NCBI GenBank assembly: GCA_946803715.1 | Contig: CAMPET010000288.1 | Location: forward strand, 1-64,000 | DNA: 64,000 nucleotides | Direction: 5' to 3' | Source: Beroe ovata | Lineage: Eukaryota; Ctenophora; Nuda; Beroida; Beroidae | In this document: in pieces, positions 1-15,500 of the stretch | Layout: each line of letters opens with the position of its first letter | Numbering within the stretch: the first letter of the stretch is position 1 | Notes under the pieces: generated by a model | What the model was told of the DNA's origin: nothing | Database searches by the model: none | Seen by the model: only the letters and a program-made list of their open reading frames with translations | Position numbers and translations under genes: made by a program

Positions 1-508
1 CCGAGTTAAGGGCCGCCATAACCACTTATTCACCGAAAACATGTCAGTTTGAGTGAGCATTTGAGGATAGTTCCTAAACGGATAAACCGATTAACTTGAG
101 ACTTCTACCATAGCTGAAGGAGAGTTAGAAACTCGGAAAACCAAAATTTCATGTCAATCTGATGATCTGTTCCCGCGTTAAGGGCCGCGATGACCCCCTC
201 TCCGCCAAAAACATGTCAGTTTGAGTGAGCATTTGAGAATAACTCCTTAACGGATAAACCAATTGACTTGAGACTTCTACCATAACTGAACGACTGTTAA
301 AAACTCGGACAACCAAAATTTCATGTCAATTCGATGATCTGTTCCCGAGTTGAGGGCCGTCATAAACCCTTATCCGCCCAAAACATGTCAGTTTGAGTGA
401 GCATTTGAGGATAGCTCCCAAATCCCAATCGGATAGATCTATTGTCTTGAAACTTCTATCACAGGTCTAGGACCATTAGAAACTCGGACAAACAATATTT
501 CACCTCAC
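1..508. repeat. ~178-bp satellite, about three tandem units
   Basis: Units start near 1, 177 and 353. Each carries GGGCCGYCATAA, ACATGTCAGTTTGAGTGAGC and AAACTCGGACAA blocks in the same order. They sit in the LRP intron left of exon 509-632. The same unit, inverted, is at 23490-24130. Confidence 0.85.
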
Positions 509-3500
509 CTGATCATGTTAGTTGGCTCCGTGAAGTTAGGTAGTTTTGCAAAGTTCAGGTTATCTTGCAGGTTCTGTGTCCAGTAGAGAATTCCATCGTC
601 AATTGCAAGATCGACGAACATGTGTTCTTTGCCTGGGGAAAGGATGATGTGACGTCATTAGGGAGGAGGGGATGCATCGTCATGGCAACGCCAAAAACGA
701 GGTCCTGCGCATGAATTGGAACTGAAATTTCATATTGAGTTTCCATGGAAACGAACACATCGACATACCTTGATATATCTTCCTCCGATTTCCTCCATCC
801 ATATCCATGCTAATCAGCATGGCCTGCCACCCCAACATATCTGTATAGTACACCCTATCATCTCGGCAATCCACCGCTATTCCAAACGGTCTCACCGGTA
901 TTGAATCAATCTCCACCGCTCCACTCCCGTCCAGCTTCGCCCTCACCACAGCTCCACTTGCCTCACCGCGGAGCGTCCAGAACAGTGCTCTCTTCTGCGG
1001 ATACACAGCAATATCTGTGAGAGTCTCCTCGGGAGCGGCTGTGTGGAGAGTCCGGGCGTGGAGACCGTCAGTTCTCGAGCACCGAACCAGGTTTTGTCGG
1101 ACCCAGTAGAGATTCCCCGCCACGTTATCAACGGAGATGGAGAACGCTTTGAGATCGTCGTTGAGTTGGGTCACGTGACGACCGTCGAGGGATACGGCGA
1201 TTATCCCGGATTTGGAATCTCGGTAGATGACACGCTCCCTCTGCGCGTCGTAGCCGATGGCAAGAGAGTAGGAGACGGAGGTGTAGTTGAGATAGGAAAC
1301 CTGGAAAAAAGGGAGAGGGGGGTCAAGTGATGAGGGAGAAAGGGGGTTAGCAAGGCAAATATATGGGGGCAAAAGCTGTTTTTCCAAAGCTCTTTTTGGT
1401 CGAGTAGAGGGCCAGGATTAGCTGAGTAAGGCTAGGTGAGAGTGACTGGAGAAGGGAGAAGAATTGGGGAAAACAAAACCCAAACTACAACCACCCCGTA
1501 TGTACCTGGTATGTAGGGGTATCCAGGGTAACTCTATAAATGTGAGCATGTGACGATATCAGTATGCTCTTTTCGGACTGTTTGCACGTGGTGTTATCAG
1601 CAGGGTCCAACATGTACAGTTGGGGACATAAACACGATACTCCATCTGCTGATAGGGAGCAAATGTGGGAGCAGCCTCCGTTATCAGTCTCACACGGGTC
1701 TTCAGCTGAGAGAGGGGTTGTCATGGCAACTATAGACTAGAAAACAGAGGATAGGGCATGAGAGACTGCAAAATGCAAATTATGTTTCATGAGATGTCAA
1801 GAGAATGGAACTCACATCAACTACAGTATGAAAATATGGGAACTAGATCAACTACAGTATGAAAATATGGGAACTAGAAAAAATCTTGTGTACTCACCGC
1901 ATGTTTTATCATTTATCAGTTGAACATGGTCTTTACACCCACACTTAGCTCCGTCAGGAGTCTTCAGACAAAAGTGGGAGCATCCAAAGTTGTTCACGGC
2001 ACACTCATTCGATCCTGAAATCATCCCACATTCTTTAGTAACAATATTCAACATTCGTTCTACACTTTTACCCAGAAGTTGCTAAGCCGAAGATGCTCAG
2101 CCGGACATTTTCCACATAATGACGAACCTATCTGTGTGTTTTCATGGTAATAGTGGATTGTCATCAGCTGTTTATATCCGGTTAGAACATGATTTGTGTC
2201 TGAGTAGTTGCTCAGCTTCATGTGGACGATGGAGCCATCAGACCAGTCAGTCCAGAACAGCCCATCCTCTGGGAGGAAGGGTCAAGAGAAGAAAAACAAA
2301 ATCACATCGCTAGATCGAAATTCGAAACACACTGAGATATAAAATCTTCGATCCTGTCACACTACAAATTGTTGGTGCGCAGCGCGCGCGGTGACTCATT
2401 CAGTAGTACTTTAGTCAGCACTCGCTCGCTTCAATGTTAATGCCACACGGGATGGCATGACTTGCTCATGCCATGCAGGGTGGCATCAATAGACTGGCAT
2501 CAGTATACTTAGACTTACTGGACATGGTGATGGAGAAGGGTTGCAGGACATTGACTGTTGTGATCTTCTGGACATTTGTTCCATCCATATTCGCCATTCC
2601 AATGAAATCAAGATTCGCTTCAGTCCAGTACATCAGATGATTAACCAAATCTGTCGAAATCAAAAAAGAATCATAATACAGACAAATTCAAGTCACTTGC
2701 CCAAGGGGAAGGGTGTGGGAAATAAGGTAGCCTCACCTAGAACCAGTCCGTTAGGCCAGATAACATCCTGATTGATGAGAACTTGTCTATTGCTCCCATC
2801 CATATCGACCCTCTCTATGGCAGGGTTTCCTCCCCATTCTGTCCAGAATACGTGACTGAGAGAGGGGAATTCGGTGAAAGTTCTTTCAGAATTCACTAAC
2901 CTAATCATCTCCTAAACCCAGCTGTGTGAGAAAACGGGGAAAAGACTCAAGTTTATCCCGTAATTCAATGTAATCCATCTCACCCAATCACTGGATCGAG
3001 TGCCATAGCTCGAGGTTTCTCAATGGAGTCCGTCATTACTGTTCTTCGCGCTGTCCCATTCCAGTTTACCACATCAATCCTCCCTGACGAGTATTTTCAT
3101 TTATTGAGAGCACGAAACACGTCAAAATACGACAAATCAGATAGAATCTATCATATTCTCACGAAATACAATTCACAAACCCTCAATTTCGTTTGAGCTA
3201 CTCCAGTAGACATTTCCCGTTATCCAGTCCACAGCGAGCCCGTCCACGTTGTCAAAGGAGAGCGTTGCTAGGATACGCTGTCCTGTTCCGTCCAGGTGGT
3301 AGGAGGAAATGTGGGAGAAGTAGGTGTCTGCCACGATAATCCTGTGGGGAGGAAGGGGAATGGAAATTCCAGGAAGGGGAAAAGAGGGGCCGGGGATGCT
3401 CATGCATAGAGGGGAGGATAGGGGAGACCAAATAGTGGGTTTGGAGATTAACATTCATTTACACCAAGTAAGACTGTTAAATTGTGACTATACTATGTTC

Positions 3501-6500
3501 AAATCCTTCCGAAATTCGATCCGACGGTTACAAACCTCTGCTCCTTCATAAAGTAGTCGAACGCCACGATGGTTGTGATATTTCCAATGGGGAGTACCCG
3601 TGTGTGGAGTATATTGGACGTGTTGGTGGGATCTAGAACTAGATGGAGAATCTCCCGTCCCCTAGCAACGAGTAGTCTGTGGTCGGGCTCTGAGGGCAGG
3701 GGGAAATGAGGGTCAGTGGTGAAAATGAGTTCTAGATAATATAAGACTGGAAACCACGTGTTTGATCGAGTATTGCGATAGTTGTAGCAATTTCGAGTGA
3801 AATCTCCCTTAATTCCGATCTCAGTTCGCTCCCATGAACACATACCGACACACGAGACTCCATCATCATCGTCCAATACGAAGTGGGAAGCACACCCACA
3901 CACTCGTGACAGATCAGGTTTGGCAAAGCACAGCTGCTCACACCCACCATTATCATTCGTACAGCCAGTACTAAAACCTTGGGGGATAATCATATATCAC
4001 GCAATTTATTGATATCAAGAGAATTTGCTAGTGTTATGTATATGTCATGGATCACATTTTCGAGTCGATTTAGAAGTCGAACTATAGACAAGATTCTGAA
4101 TAAAATAGGGTAGTCAACGACCCCTCCCTTACCAGTTGGTTGTTTGGAAGAGTGCACCACTTTAATACCANCCAAATCCCAATCGGATAGATCTATTGTC
4201 TTGAAACTTCTATCACAGGTCTAGGACCATTAGAAACTCGGACAAACAATATTTCACCTCACCTGATCATGTTAGTTGGCTCCGTGAAGTTAGGTAGTTT
4301 TGCAAAGTTCAGGTTATCTTGCAGGTTCTGTGTCCAGTAGAGAATTCCATCGTCAATTGCAAGATCGACGAACATGTGTTCTTTGCCTGGGGAAAGGATG
4401 ATGTGACGTCATTAGGGAGGAGGGGATGCATCGTCATGGCAACGCCAAAAACGAGGTCCTGCGCATGAATTGGAACTGAAATTTCATATTGAGTTTCCAT
4501 GGAAACGAACACATCGACATACCTTGATATATCTTCCTCCGATTTCCTCCATCCATATCCATGCTAATCAGCATGGCCTGCCACCCCAACATATCTGTAT
4601 AGTACACCCTATCATCTCGGCAATCCACCGCTATTCCAAACGGTCTCACCGGTAGTGAATCAATCTCCACCGCTCCACTCCCGTCCAGCTTCGCCCTCAC
4701 CACAGCTCCACTTGCCTCACCGCGGAGCGTCCAGAACAGTGCTCTCTTCTGCGGATACACAGCAATATCTGTGAGAGTCTCCTCGGGAGCGGCTGTGTGG
4801 AGAGTCCGGGCGTGGAGACCGTCAGTTCTCGAGCACCGAACCAGGTTTTGTCGGACCCAGTAGAGATTCCCCGCCACGTTATCAACGGAGATGGAGAACG
4901 CTTTGAGATCGTCGTTGAGTTGGGTCACGTGACGACCGTCGAGGGATACGGCGATTATCCCGGATTTGGAATCTCGGTAGATGACACGCTCCCGCTGCGC
5001 GTCGTAGCCGATGGCAAGAGAGTAGGAGACGGAGGTGTAGTTGAGATAGGAAACCTGGAAAAATGGGAGAGGGGGGGTCAAGTGATGGGGGGGAAAGGAG
5101 ATAAGCACGGCAAATATATGTGGGCAAAAGCTTTTTTTAATCGAGTAGAGGGCCACGATCAGCTGAGCCAGGACTATGAGAGTGACAGAAAAAGGGAGAA
5201 GAATTGGGGAAAACAAAACCCCGTATGTACCTGGTATGTAGGGGTATCCAGGGTAACCCTATATATGTGAGCATGTGACGATATCAGTATGCTCTTTTCA
5301 GACTGTTTGCACGTGGTGTTATCAGCAGGGTCCAACATGTACAGTTGGGGACACAGACACGACACTCCCTCCGCCGAGAGGGAGCAAATGTGGGAGCAGC
5401 CTCCGTTATTAGTCTCACACGGGTCTTCAGCTGAGAGAGGGGTTGTCATGGCAACTATAGACTAGAAAACAGAGGATAGGGCATGAGAGACTGCAAATTA
5501 TGTTTTCATGAGATGTCAAGTGAATGGAACTAAAATCAACTACAGTAGGTATGAAAATGTGGGAGCTAAAAAAATCTTGTTGTGCACTCACCGCATGTTT
5601 TATCATCTATAAGTTGAACATGGTCTTTACACCCACACTTAGCTCCGTCAGGAGTCTTCAGACAAAAGTGGGAGCATCCAAAGTTATTCGCAGCACACTC
5701 ATTCGATCCTGAAATCATTCCACATTCTTTAATCACAGTATTAAACATTCATTCCACACTTTTACCCAGGAGTTGCTAAGCCGAAGTTGCTAAGGCGGAC
5801 ATTTTCCACATAATGACGAACCTATCTGTGTGTTTTCATGGTAATAGTGGATTGTCATCAGCTGTTTATATCCGGTGAGAACATGATTTGTGTCTGAGTA
5901 GTTGCTCAGCTTCATGTGGACGATGGAGCCATCAGACCAGTCAGTCCAAAACAGCCCATCCTCTGGAAGGAAGGGTCAAGAGAAGACAGCAAACAAAATC
6001 AAATCGCTAGATCGAAATTCGAAACACGCTGAGATATAAAATCTTCGATCCTGTCACACAACAAATTGTTGGTGCGCAGCGCGCGCGGTGACTCATTTAG
6101 TAGTACTTTAGTCAGCACTCGCTCGCTTCAATGTTAATGCCATAGAGGATGGCATGACTTGCTTATGCCATGAAGAGTGGCATCAATAGACTGGCGGCTT
6201 ACTTGACATTGTGATGGAGAAGGGTTGCAGGACATTGACTGTTGTAATCTTCTGGACATTAGTTCCATCCATATTCGCCATTCCAATGTAATCAAGATTC
6301 GCTTCAGTCCAGTACATCAGATGATTAACCAAATCTGTCGAAATCAAAAAAGAATCATAATACAGACAAATTCAAGTCACTTGCCCAAGGGGAAGGGTGT
6401 GGGAAATAAGGTAGCCTCACCTAGAACCAGTCCGTTAGGCCAGATAACATCCTGATTGATGAGAACTTGTCTATTGCTCCCATCCATATCGACCCTCTCT

Positions 6501-9500
6501 ATGGCAGGGTTTCCTCCCCATTCTGTCCAGAATACGTGACTGAGAGAGGGGAATTCGGTGAAAGTTCTTTCAGAATTCACTAACCTAATCATCTCCTAAA
6601 CCCAGCTGTGTGAGAAAACGGGGAAAAGACTCAAGTTTATCCCGTAATTCAATGTAATCCATCTCACCCAATCACTGGATCGAGTGCCATAGCTCGAGGT
6701 TTCTCAATGGAGTCCGTCATTACTGTTCTTCGCGCTGTCCCATTCCAGTTTACCACATCAATCCTCCCTGACGAGTATTTTCATTTATTGAGAGCACGAA
6801 ACACGTCAAAATACGACAAATCAGATAGAATCTATCATATTCTCACGAAATACAATTCACAAACCCTCAATTTCGTTTGAGCTACTCCAGTAGACATTTC
6901 CCGTTATCCAGTCCACAGCGAGCCCGTCCACGTTGTCAAAGGAGAGCGTTGCTAGGATACGCTGTCCTGTTCCGTCCAGGTGGTAGGAGGAAATGTGGGA
7001 GAAGTAGGTGTCTGCCACGATAATCCTGTGGGGAGGAAGGGGAATGGAAATTCCAGGAAGGGGAAAAGAGGGGCCGGGGATGCTCATGCATAGAGGGGAG
7101 GATAGGGGAGACCAAATAGTGGGTTTGGAGATTAACATTCATTTACACCAAGTAAGACTGTTAAATTGTGACTATACTATGTTCAAATCCTTCCGAAATT
7201 CGATCCGACGGTTACAAACCTCTGCTCCTTCATAAAGTAGTCGAACGCCACGATGGTAGTGATATTTCCAATGGGGAGTACCCGTGTGTGGAGTATATTG
7301 GACGTGTTGGTGGGATCTAACACTAGATGGAGAATCTCCCGTCCCCTAGCAACGAGCAATCTGTGGTCGGGCTCTGAGGGCAGGGGGAAATGAGGGTCAG
7401 TGGTGAAAATGAGTTCTAGATAATGTAAGACTGGAAACCACGTGTTTGATCGAGTATTGCGATAATTGTAGCAATTTTGAGTGAAATCTCCCTCAATTCC
7501 GATCCCAGTTCACTCCCCCATGAACACATACCGACACACGAGACTCCATCGTCATCGTCCAATACGAAGTGGGAAGCACATCCACACACTCGGGACAGAT
7601 CTGGTTTGGAGAAGCACAGCTGCTCACACCCACCGTTATTATTCGTACAGCCAGTACTAAAACCTGGGGGACAATCATATATCATGCAATTTATTGATAT
7701 CAAGAGAAATTGCTAGTGTTATGTAAATGTCATGGATCACATTTTCGAGTCGATTTAGAAGTCGAACGGGACAAGATTTTGAATAAAATAGAGTAGTCAA
7801 CGACCCTTCCCTTACCGGTTGGTTGTTTGGAAGAGTGCACCACTTTAATACCATGCTGTAGATTGTCAGAATTAGAAATGAACTCCTGGGGTGTGCCGTC
7901 AGGGTACTCCCACGACATAACGGCTTTCTTATACCTGCGTTACCATGGTTACAACAACTCCCATAGCAACAATGTTGCTAAGCAACGCTGAACCAAGACA
8001 CATCACACACTCACCAGTCACTCCAGTAGACGGTTCCCAAGTACTGGTCCAGGGAGAATGGGTGATCAACTTCATTTGCTAACACGATCTGAACAAGAGG
8101 TCGTCACACTTACAGATTTCTGTGTGTCGAGATTTTCCAGAAACCGATTATTCGAAGGAAGATGTTTTGAGATCTGAATTCATCTTCCTTACCCTCATTC
8201 CGGTTCCATCGACGTTCATCATCCCAATACGTTTCCGGTTGGCGTCAACCCACATCAGTGTCTCACTCTCAAAGTCAAGTGTCAAGCTATTTGGCCAGGC
8301 TAGGTCAATGTCAGCCAACACCACCATGTCTGACGAACAGATTCACCATGGTAACAACATTGTGCAAGTTTTATAAAGGAGCAGATTTATGAAGGAGCAG
8401 TCACTCACTCTCTCCATCGAGCTCCATCTTGGCTATGAACGGATATGCGCTCCAATCCGCCCAGTATATGTAGCTGTTAATCGGGTCCACGCAAATTCCT
8501 GGTAAATGAGGATCCGAACACAATATTCAACCAAATTGTGTATCAAATTGCCGTTCTGAAAAAAAAACCAATCGCAATGCCCAAGATTACTGACCTCTTG
8601 GTTTTCGAAGATTCTCAATGTACAGCGATTTCCGGAATTTCCCATCAAGCGTGGCCACCTCAAACCTACTGGTGGACGAATCTGACCAGTAGAGATTCCT
8701 GTTCACCCAGTCAATGGCCATGCCATCGGGTGTCTGAGGGGATGATGGATATGGAAACACGGCAATAACTTTGCAAAGGGGAGATGATACCTCCGCAAAG
8801 TTATAATTCCGTAAAACATACCACAAGTCCGTGCTCGATTATCAGTTCCCTGTTTTGTCCTGACATGCCACACCGGTATATACTGTTCTTCTTCACATCT
8901 GTCCAGTATATCTTTCCGTCCTGGTATGGGGGGAGTGTTAGAGAATGCTTGGGGAGGAGTGTCAGAGAGTGTCTTGGATCTTGGGACTTAGCCTAATCCC
9001 CCTCTGCCCGTTTTCAAGTGCTATAATCTCCTCTTAATCATACATGAATGTTCATTTCGGCCTACCCCCTTTGTAGCATACATCCATTATTCAATTCTCT
9101 AAGGAATTGTCTGTGATATGTAATTTGGACTCTGTGATTCAGCCCACACGTCACACATACCTGAAGGTCGTAATCTACGATAACAGCTTGCGTCAGGTTG
9201 CCAAGAATAACCTCTGACTCCTTTGTCTTGATGTTTACAGCGATCACCTCAGTTGTACCTAGGATACATTGTATTGTGAAAACCTCGTCACTCGATTTTT
9301 TTTAGAAAACTCACAGACTTTTGAAATTTTCAGGCGATTTTCAAGAGTTACTACAGATCATTCCTGATACCTGATATGAGAAGGAGGGGATCCGCCCCGC
9401 AACTATTGGTATCTGGATCGAGGGGGGTGTGCCCGGCACACCCACATCTCACACCAAACTGGGGTGTGGCAAAACAGAACTCCTCACACCCGCCGTTGTC

Positions 9501-12500
9501 TCCGTTCATGGAGCATGCGTTGTCGCCTGCACGGAGAAAAAGTGAGAGTGAGAAAGTGAGAAGAGGAATAGAAGCAGATTGGGAGAGAGGGGAGAGGGGG
9601 GAAGAGAACATTCCGCACAACCCTCTATCACAGAATTAGGAGGAGGGTACTTCATACTGGAATATAAAGGAATTTTTAGAGAACTTAAAGTGGGCTCTTT
9701 TCATTAAACTTTTACTGCAAAATAAAATCTCCAAACTTACCACTAAACTTTTCACTGATATACAGCTTGATTTCGGTGTCCGGATCAACAATCGGAATCT
9801 CACCGACTTCCGCAACCGGGGAAGAGACCCAGATCTTCCTGACGGATAAAACATTCAGTCTCGGTTACCTTTTCACACTGAGTGAGATGAAGTTCAACGA
9901 AAAAAATTGTTTGTTGTTGATGAAAGAGGAAATAATTCAGCTCACCCATCGCTCTCCACCCAGAGCATTGAATCCCAGTAAACTGATATACTGGACGGTT
10001 GTAGGAGTGTGGTGATGTACTCCCTGACACCATTACCATCAATATCACCCATCATTATGACATTCTGACCAGCAAGGGTGTAGTAAATCCTGGGAGAGCA
10101 CGTGTGGGGTCGCCATGGTAACAGTTGCTATAGGCAACGGAACAATGAGTCGCGCGCGCCGTTATGTTCTCTTGACACCACTTCTACACACTCTTGACAC
10201 CACCTCTATGGTAACTCACCTCCCGGTATAAATATCGACTGCCAGTCCCAGTGGTTCAGCAGGTAGAGTGTACAGGGTGGATCTGTTGCTCCCATCCAAC
10301 TCACACTGATTAATCTCGAAATTATCAGAATCACCCGCAGCAACAAAATACATTAACCTGAACATTTGGATCGGTTACATTATAACAGTCTTGGTATGGA
10401 CTGTGGAGTATTTGAGTGTACCTCAAACTAACGTCCTCACTACTCCTTCATCAACTAACCCAATGGAAGGATGGAGTTGCAGGAACTTGGCACCCCGTAG
10501 TCCATACTCCAGTGTAAACTTGGATACTGATCCTCTCTTGTTTATCACACCTGAGAAACGTTAGTAAAAATCCATATCATATAATATCAGTTTGAAAGAG
10601 AGCAATAAAGAGATGAAACTTTTCAAAGGAATTTCTCACCTATCCTTGATCTCGCTGTGCCCTCGATAAAGTAGGTGTTGCCTGACATCCAATCGTATGC
10701 CACACTCGTGACATCCGTTATATTTCGATCTGAAAACATGGAAATAATGTTGACACCACTTACTAGGTACTGAAACCATTGAGCTCTGGCACCACTGACA
10801 CCTTTTATAATGTTGCTCGCTCCACACAATGAGAAAGTGTGCTCCTTTATAAAAGCAATTACACACCTCGTACTAAGATAGAGTAGTCTTAATCCGTCAT
10901 GTGTACAAGAACAAAGACTAATGGATCAACTATAATAGTCTCTACAACAAAAGAAAAATATAGGAGCATGTTGTTAAAGAGCGATTTATATATTGACATC
11001 AAACATAATTATAAGGATCAATTTTATAAGGCTATTAAACTTAAATTTGATCTGTGGCTCAATAGCTTGGCTCTTATTAACACGTTCGTTCGATTTCAAA
11101 AGCCCCTCTTCGCCATTTTATTTTGTTATCATCGACAATGAAATGCTAAGATATAATGTGAATTACAACAATCGACAATTTGTACCTTTGTGAATGACTC
11201 TGCTATCCGTCATGTTCCCCCGAACTAGAGCTTTCCTCCCGACATCGTACCAAATCGTTTCCTTCGCACCGTAGTCAAAATCGAAATGAGTCAATCCCTG
11301 AGTGACAGCTACTGTTAGGAGAACGGTTCAAGAGAATTCTAGAAAAGATAAGGTCTCACTGTCTCAGGGAAGCGAGATAGACCTAAAATTCGATCGGGAA
11401 TCGATTCAGCGTCCAAATTTACGTAGGAATCGATGGCATTTGCATGAAAATTCGACTAAAATATTTATTCGTATTTTGTGTATTTTGTGTGGTGAAAATG
11501 TAGTGAATGAATCCCACAGTCCGCTGCCTCGATTTTAGAGGTCCGTTGCACAGACTCGATTGGCACCCACGGTGCTTATTTGGCACCAAACCATCTCTCC
11601 TACTATCATACCACAAGTAACCACCCTTTTCATCATCAAGCTAAGTCCATACTCCCCATGAAACCACGCCCAAATCACGGTTTCAAACCCGTGGGAAGCA
11701 ATGTCTTCAAAACATGAAAATCAATGGGACACCAAAATCGGTCAAAATTCATTTCTCAGAAGACATACTAAAAATAAGTGTTCCTAGCCTATTTTTGGAC
11801 GGAGAATTCAAATCCGGGACCATTGTTGGGCTCACTCAGAAGAAAATTGGTCAAAATCCCAATTCTTTCTTAGACTTGTAATTCAATGTCGCATTACAGA
11901 TAACGGCCCAGGGAGGTGAGATAGACCAAAAATTCGATCGGGAATCGATTCAGCGTCCAAATTTACGTGGAAATCGATGGTATTTGCATGAAAATTCGAC
12001 AGAAAAATTTCTTCGTATTTTGGATCGTCGGGTTGGATGAAAGTGTAGTGAATGAATCCCACACTCCGCTACCTCGATTTTAGAGGTCTGTTGTACAGAC
12101 TCGATTGGCTCCCAAGGTGCTAATTTGGCACCAAACCATCTCTCCTACCATAATACTACAAGTAACCACCCTTTTCATCGTCAAGCTAAGTCCATACTCC
12201 CCATAAAACCACGCCCAACTCACGGTTTCAAACCCGTGGGAAGCAATGCCTTCAAAAACATGGAAATCAATGGGACACCAAAATCGGTCAAAATTCATTT
12301 CTCAGTAGACATACCGAAAATAAGTGCTCCTGGCCTATTTTTGGACGTAGAATTCAAATCCAGGACCATTTTTGGGCTTCATCAACGGGAGATCGGTCAA
12401 AAATACAATTCAATCTGAGATTCGTACTTCAACCTCACATTGCAGTTTAATATACTCCCTCTATGTGGCCCATGGACTCTTCCATTATACCTGAAGTTTG

Positions 12501-15500
12501 AGTATCCTCGAGTCATCCCGAATTTCGGGTCTGTACTTGTAGAGGTTCTCATTTGCCCGGACCAGCAGGAAAACAGACGTTTCTGAGAGGGGAAGGGAGA
12601 GGATATAAAAAAATCAATACCAGGAGAGAAAGAGAAGAAAAGACAGGAGTAACAATATTAGAACAAATATCAAGAACACGTCAAGAACTAGAACAAATAT
12701 CAAGAACAAATATCAAGAACAAGAACAAATATCAAGAACACACCAAGAACAAATGTCAAGAACAAAGCACTCACCGATGCACCCCTTGCCGTTCTCAGCC
12801 AGATGATATCCTGCGTGACATGAGCACAACACGGAGGATGTGGTGACTGCAACATCACAGATCTGTGAACACCCACCGTTATTGACCAGGCACAGGCCAC
12901 CTGGGCGGGAAAGAGATGGATTTTGGGAAAACTGCTCTTTTTGGAGGAATATTCAGGGTAATATCTAGAGAAGTGAGGACGTCATCATGAAAAGTCAATG
13001 TGGAAATTGACGATTAACGATTATCTCATGGAAATCGAGCAAGAAGGCAAGACTTGCACGTGTATGGTACTAACTGCACGTGTTGGTCTCAGAGTCGAAC
13101 GAGTAGCCATCAGGACATGTGCACTGCGCGGCTCCATCACCATCGCTCAGACAGAAGTACGGACACTCAGCGGTGCTACACGGTCCCTCTGAATGTTGGG
13201 ACGCATGGTTAGGGAAATGAGAGTCGCGTATGATCAAATGTCTGGAAAAAGGGGATCATGGTCTAATCCATTATGGCCCCCTATTTCAGACCCCCGTATT
13301 TAGACAGTCCTACCCTGACATCACCGTCTTATACCCTGACACCACTGTTTACCCTGACACCACTGTCGACCCTGACACCACATTCTACCCTGACACCACA
13401 TTCTGTTGACACCACCCTCTGCCTCCATTTCAGTATCACTTCGTGGACCCTATTTCAGACCCCCGGGAGCACNNNNNNNNNNNNNNNNNNNNNNNNNNNN
13501 NNNNNNNNNNNNNNNNNNNNNNNNNNNNNNNNNNNNNNNNNNNNNNNNNNNNNNNNNNNNNNNNNNNNNNNNNNNNNNNNNNNNNNNNNNNNNNNNNNNN
13601 NNNNNNNNNNNNNNNNNNNNNNNNNNNNNNNNNNNNNNNNNNNNNNNNNNNNNNNNNNNNNNNNNNNNNNNNNNNNNNNNNNNNNNNNNNNNNNNNNNNN
13701 NNNNNNNNNNNNNNNNNNNNNNNNNNNNNNNNNNNNNNNNNNNNNNNNNNNNNNNNNNNNNNNNNNNNNNNNNNNNNNNNNNNNNNNNNNNNNNNNNNNN
13801 NNNNNNNNNNNNNNNNNNNNNNNNNNNNNACACACACACGCAAACACACACACACACACACACACGTCACTCGGTCACTCTTTGATAACGATGTGCTCAT
13901 CACTGAACATAGCGGAAGTAGAATACCGCTAGGCAGATATTTATATTTCATTCTTAACCTACGTTGTACTATGTACGTCTTCAGTCTAGAACTTCGCTGA
14001 CCAAAGCTCACGCTTCGAATTCTAACACTTTTCGTTTTTGCTTCATAGTTTGTTCAGTAACTGTACAATTTCACATTGCTTCACTGAACGCGACTCAAAT
14101 TAAATGATTATACCTAACTGAGACTAACCCACGTCAACTTTTGAATATAACCTGTTAAGTGATTGTGAAGTAATGATTAAGCGCCCCCTACACTTTCCAT
14201 AACATAAACACACACTAAACAGCCAGGTTTGAATAATCAAACAAAGTTTCTGAACAATACCCTCTTTGTGTGACTCCGCTCGAGGAGGTGTCTCACTACT
14301 TTATTCTCTTATTGTGTTTACGTTCATTTTACCACAACGTTTGATCTGTCCGCGCTCTTCGTTTTGCAGATGATATGGTAGGATGTGGTGTCAAGTGTAC
14401 GAGTTGGAGGAGAGGATGGTGTCAGGTGTACGAGTTGGAGGAGAGGGTGGTGTCAGGGGAAAGATTGTTGTCAATGTGCCTTGGTCAGAGTGGTGTCATA
14501 GTGGTGTCAGAATGAGAGCGGTGTCAATGTACCTTGGTATCCCGAGTAAGCCATCTTCACAGTTGACATGATCGTCTTGTCCTCGTTCTCAAATACTGTT
14601 CCGATCATGTCCCCCGTTTTTCGGAACTTGTACACGCCCGACTCCGTGCCGACGACAATAAAACTGCGGGTTAATTAGCCAATTATGTGATTATCAAATT
14701 AAGTGATTAAGTAACCGTCTATCTTACGTAATGCCTCCGTTAAGTGTTGAGTAACTTACTACACACATTAAAGAGTGGAGCGATTGACTTTGAAATGACA
14801 CAAAATTTGTTATAGATGAAGGAGACTCGAACCAAATTATCACGGAGAATCTTGTCGCTGTCAATTCACACCGCTGACACCACTTCGTTACCATGGTTGG
14901 GCGTCATGGTGACGTCATGGTAACAAATGATCTGTCCACCAATCAAATGATCTCACTGCATATGCAATCTAATCAGGGATGTACAGGAAATATAATATCC
15001 CTCCAAGGATTCATGATCAAGTCACCCATTATAATTGTGACCTTTGCGTGATTTGGGAACTTTAACTTTTCAATTCATATTCTGACTCCTTATCATGACT
15101 CTGAATGACGGTGACTGTAAATGGCCCAATATAATTTATCTTGATCACATGGGGACCATTAGCGATCGTGGGTTGTATTTTAATATTGCCCATGAACTTG
15201 TTTTCATCTCCACCTCCTAGCGTGTGCTTGAAAGGATATTTTGGGTCTCTAATTAGGGTAATTACCACTTCTCATTTCCCGAATGAGCCCCTTTGTTATC
15301 TCTCAGGCTCTGTGAAATGGAGCAAGATAATATCAGGAGTTCATATCACGCGCCTGCCATATTTTTTGTCACAAGGAGCACAAAACCTAGTCCCTCCCGT
15401 TTCCAGATTCGAGCTCGATTTGTAATGAGATTATCATCCAATACGCGTATCGGATGACCTAAATGTTGTAGAGGAATTGTATAAATTTTCCAATTTTGAA

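Noticed and set aside
13273-14011. Long open frames across the N run in all directions
   Set aside because: They exist only because N codons read as open; flanking sequence is TGACACCAC and CA repeats.
15062-15268. Minus-strand frame ending ESEYELKS as a possible LRP terminal exon
   Set aside because: It does not match the phase of neighbouring LRP exons. The phases are satisfied instead by the exon at 20105-20177 joined to 14533-14663.
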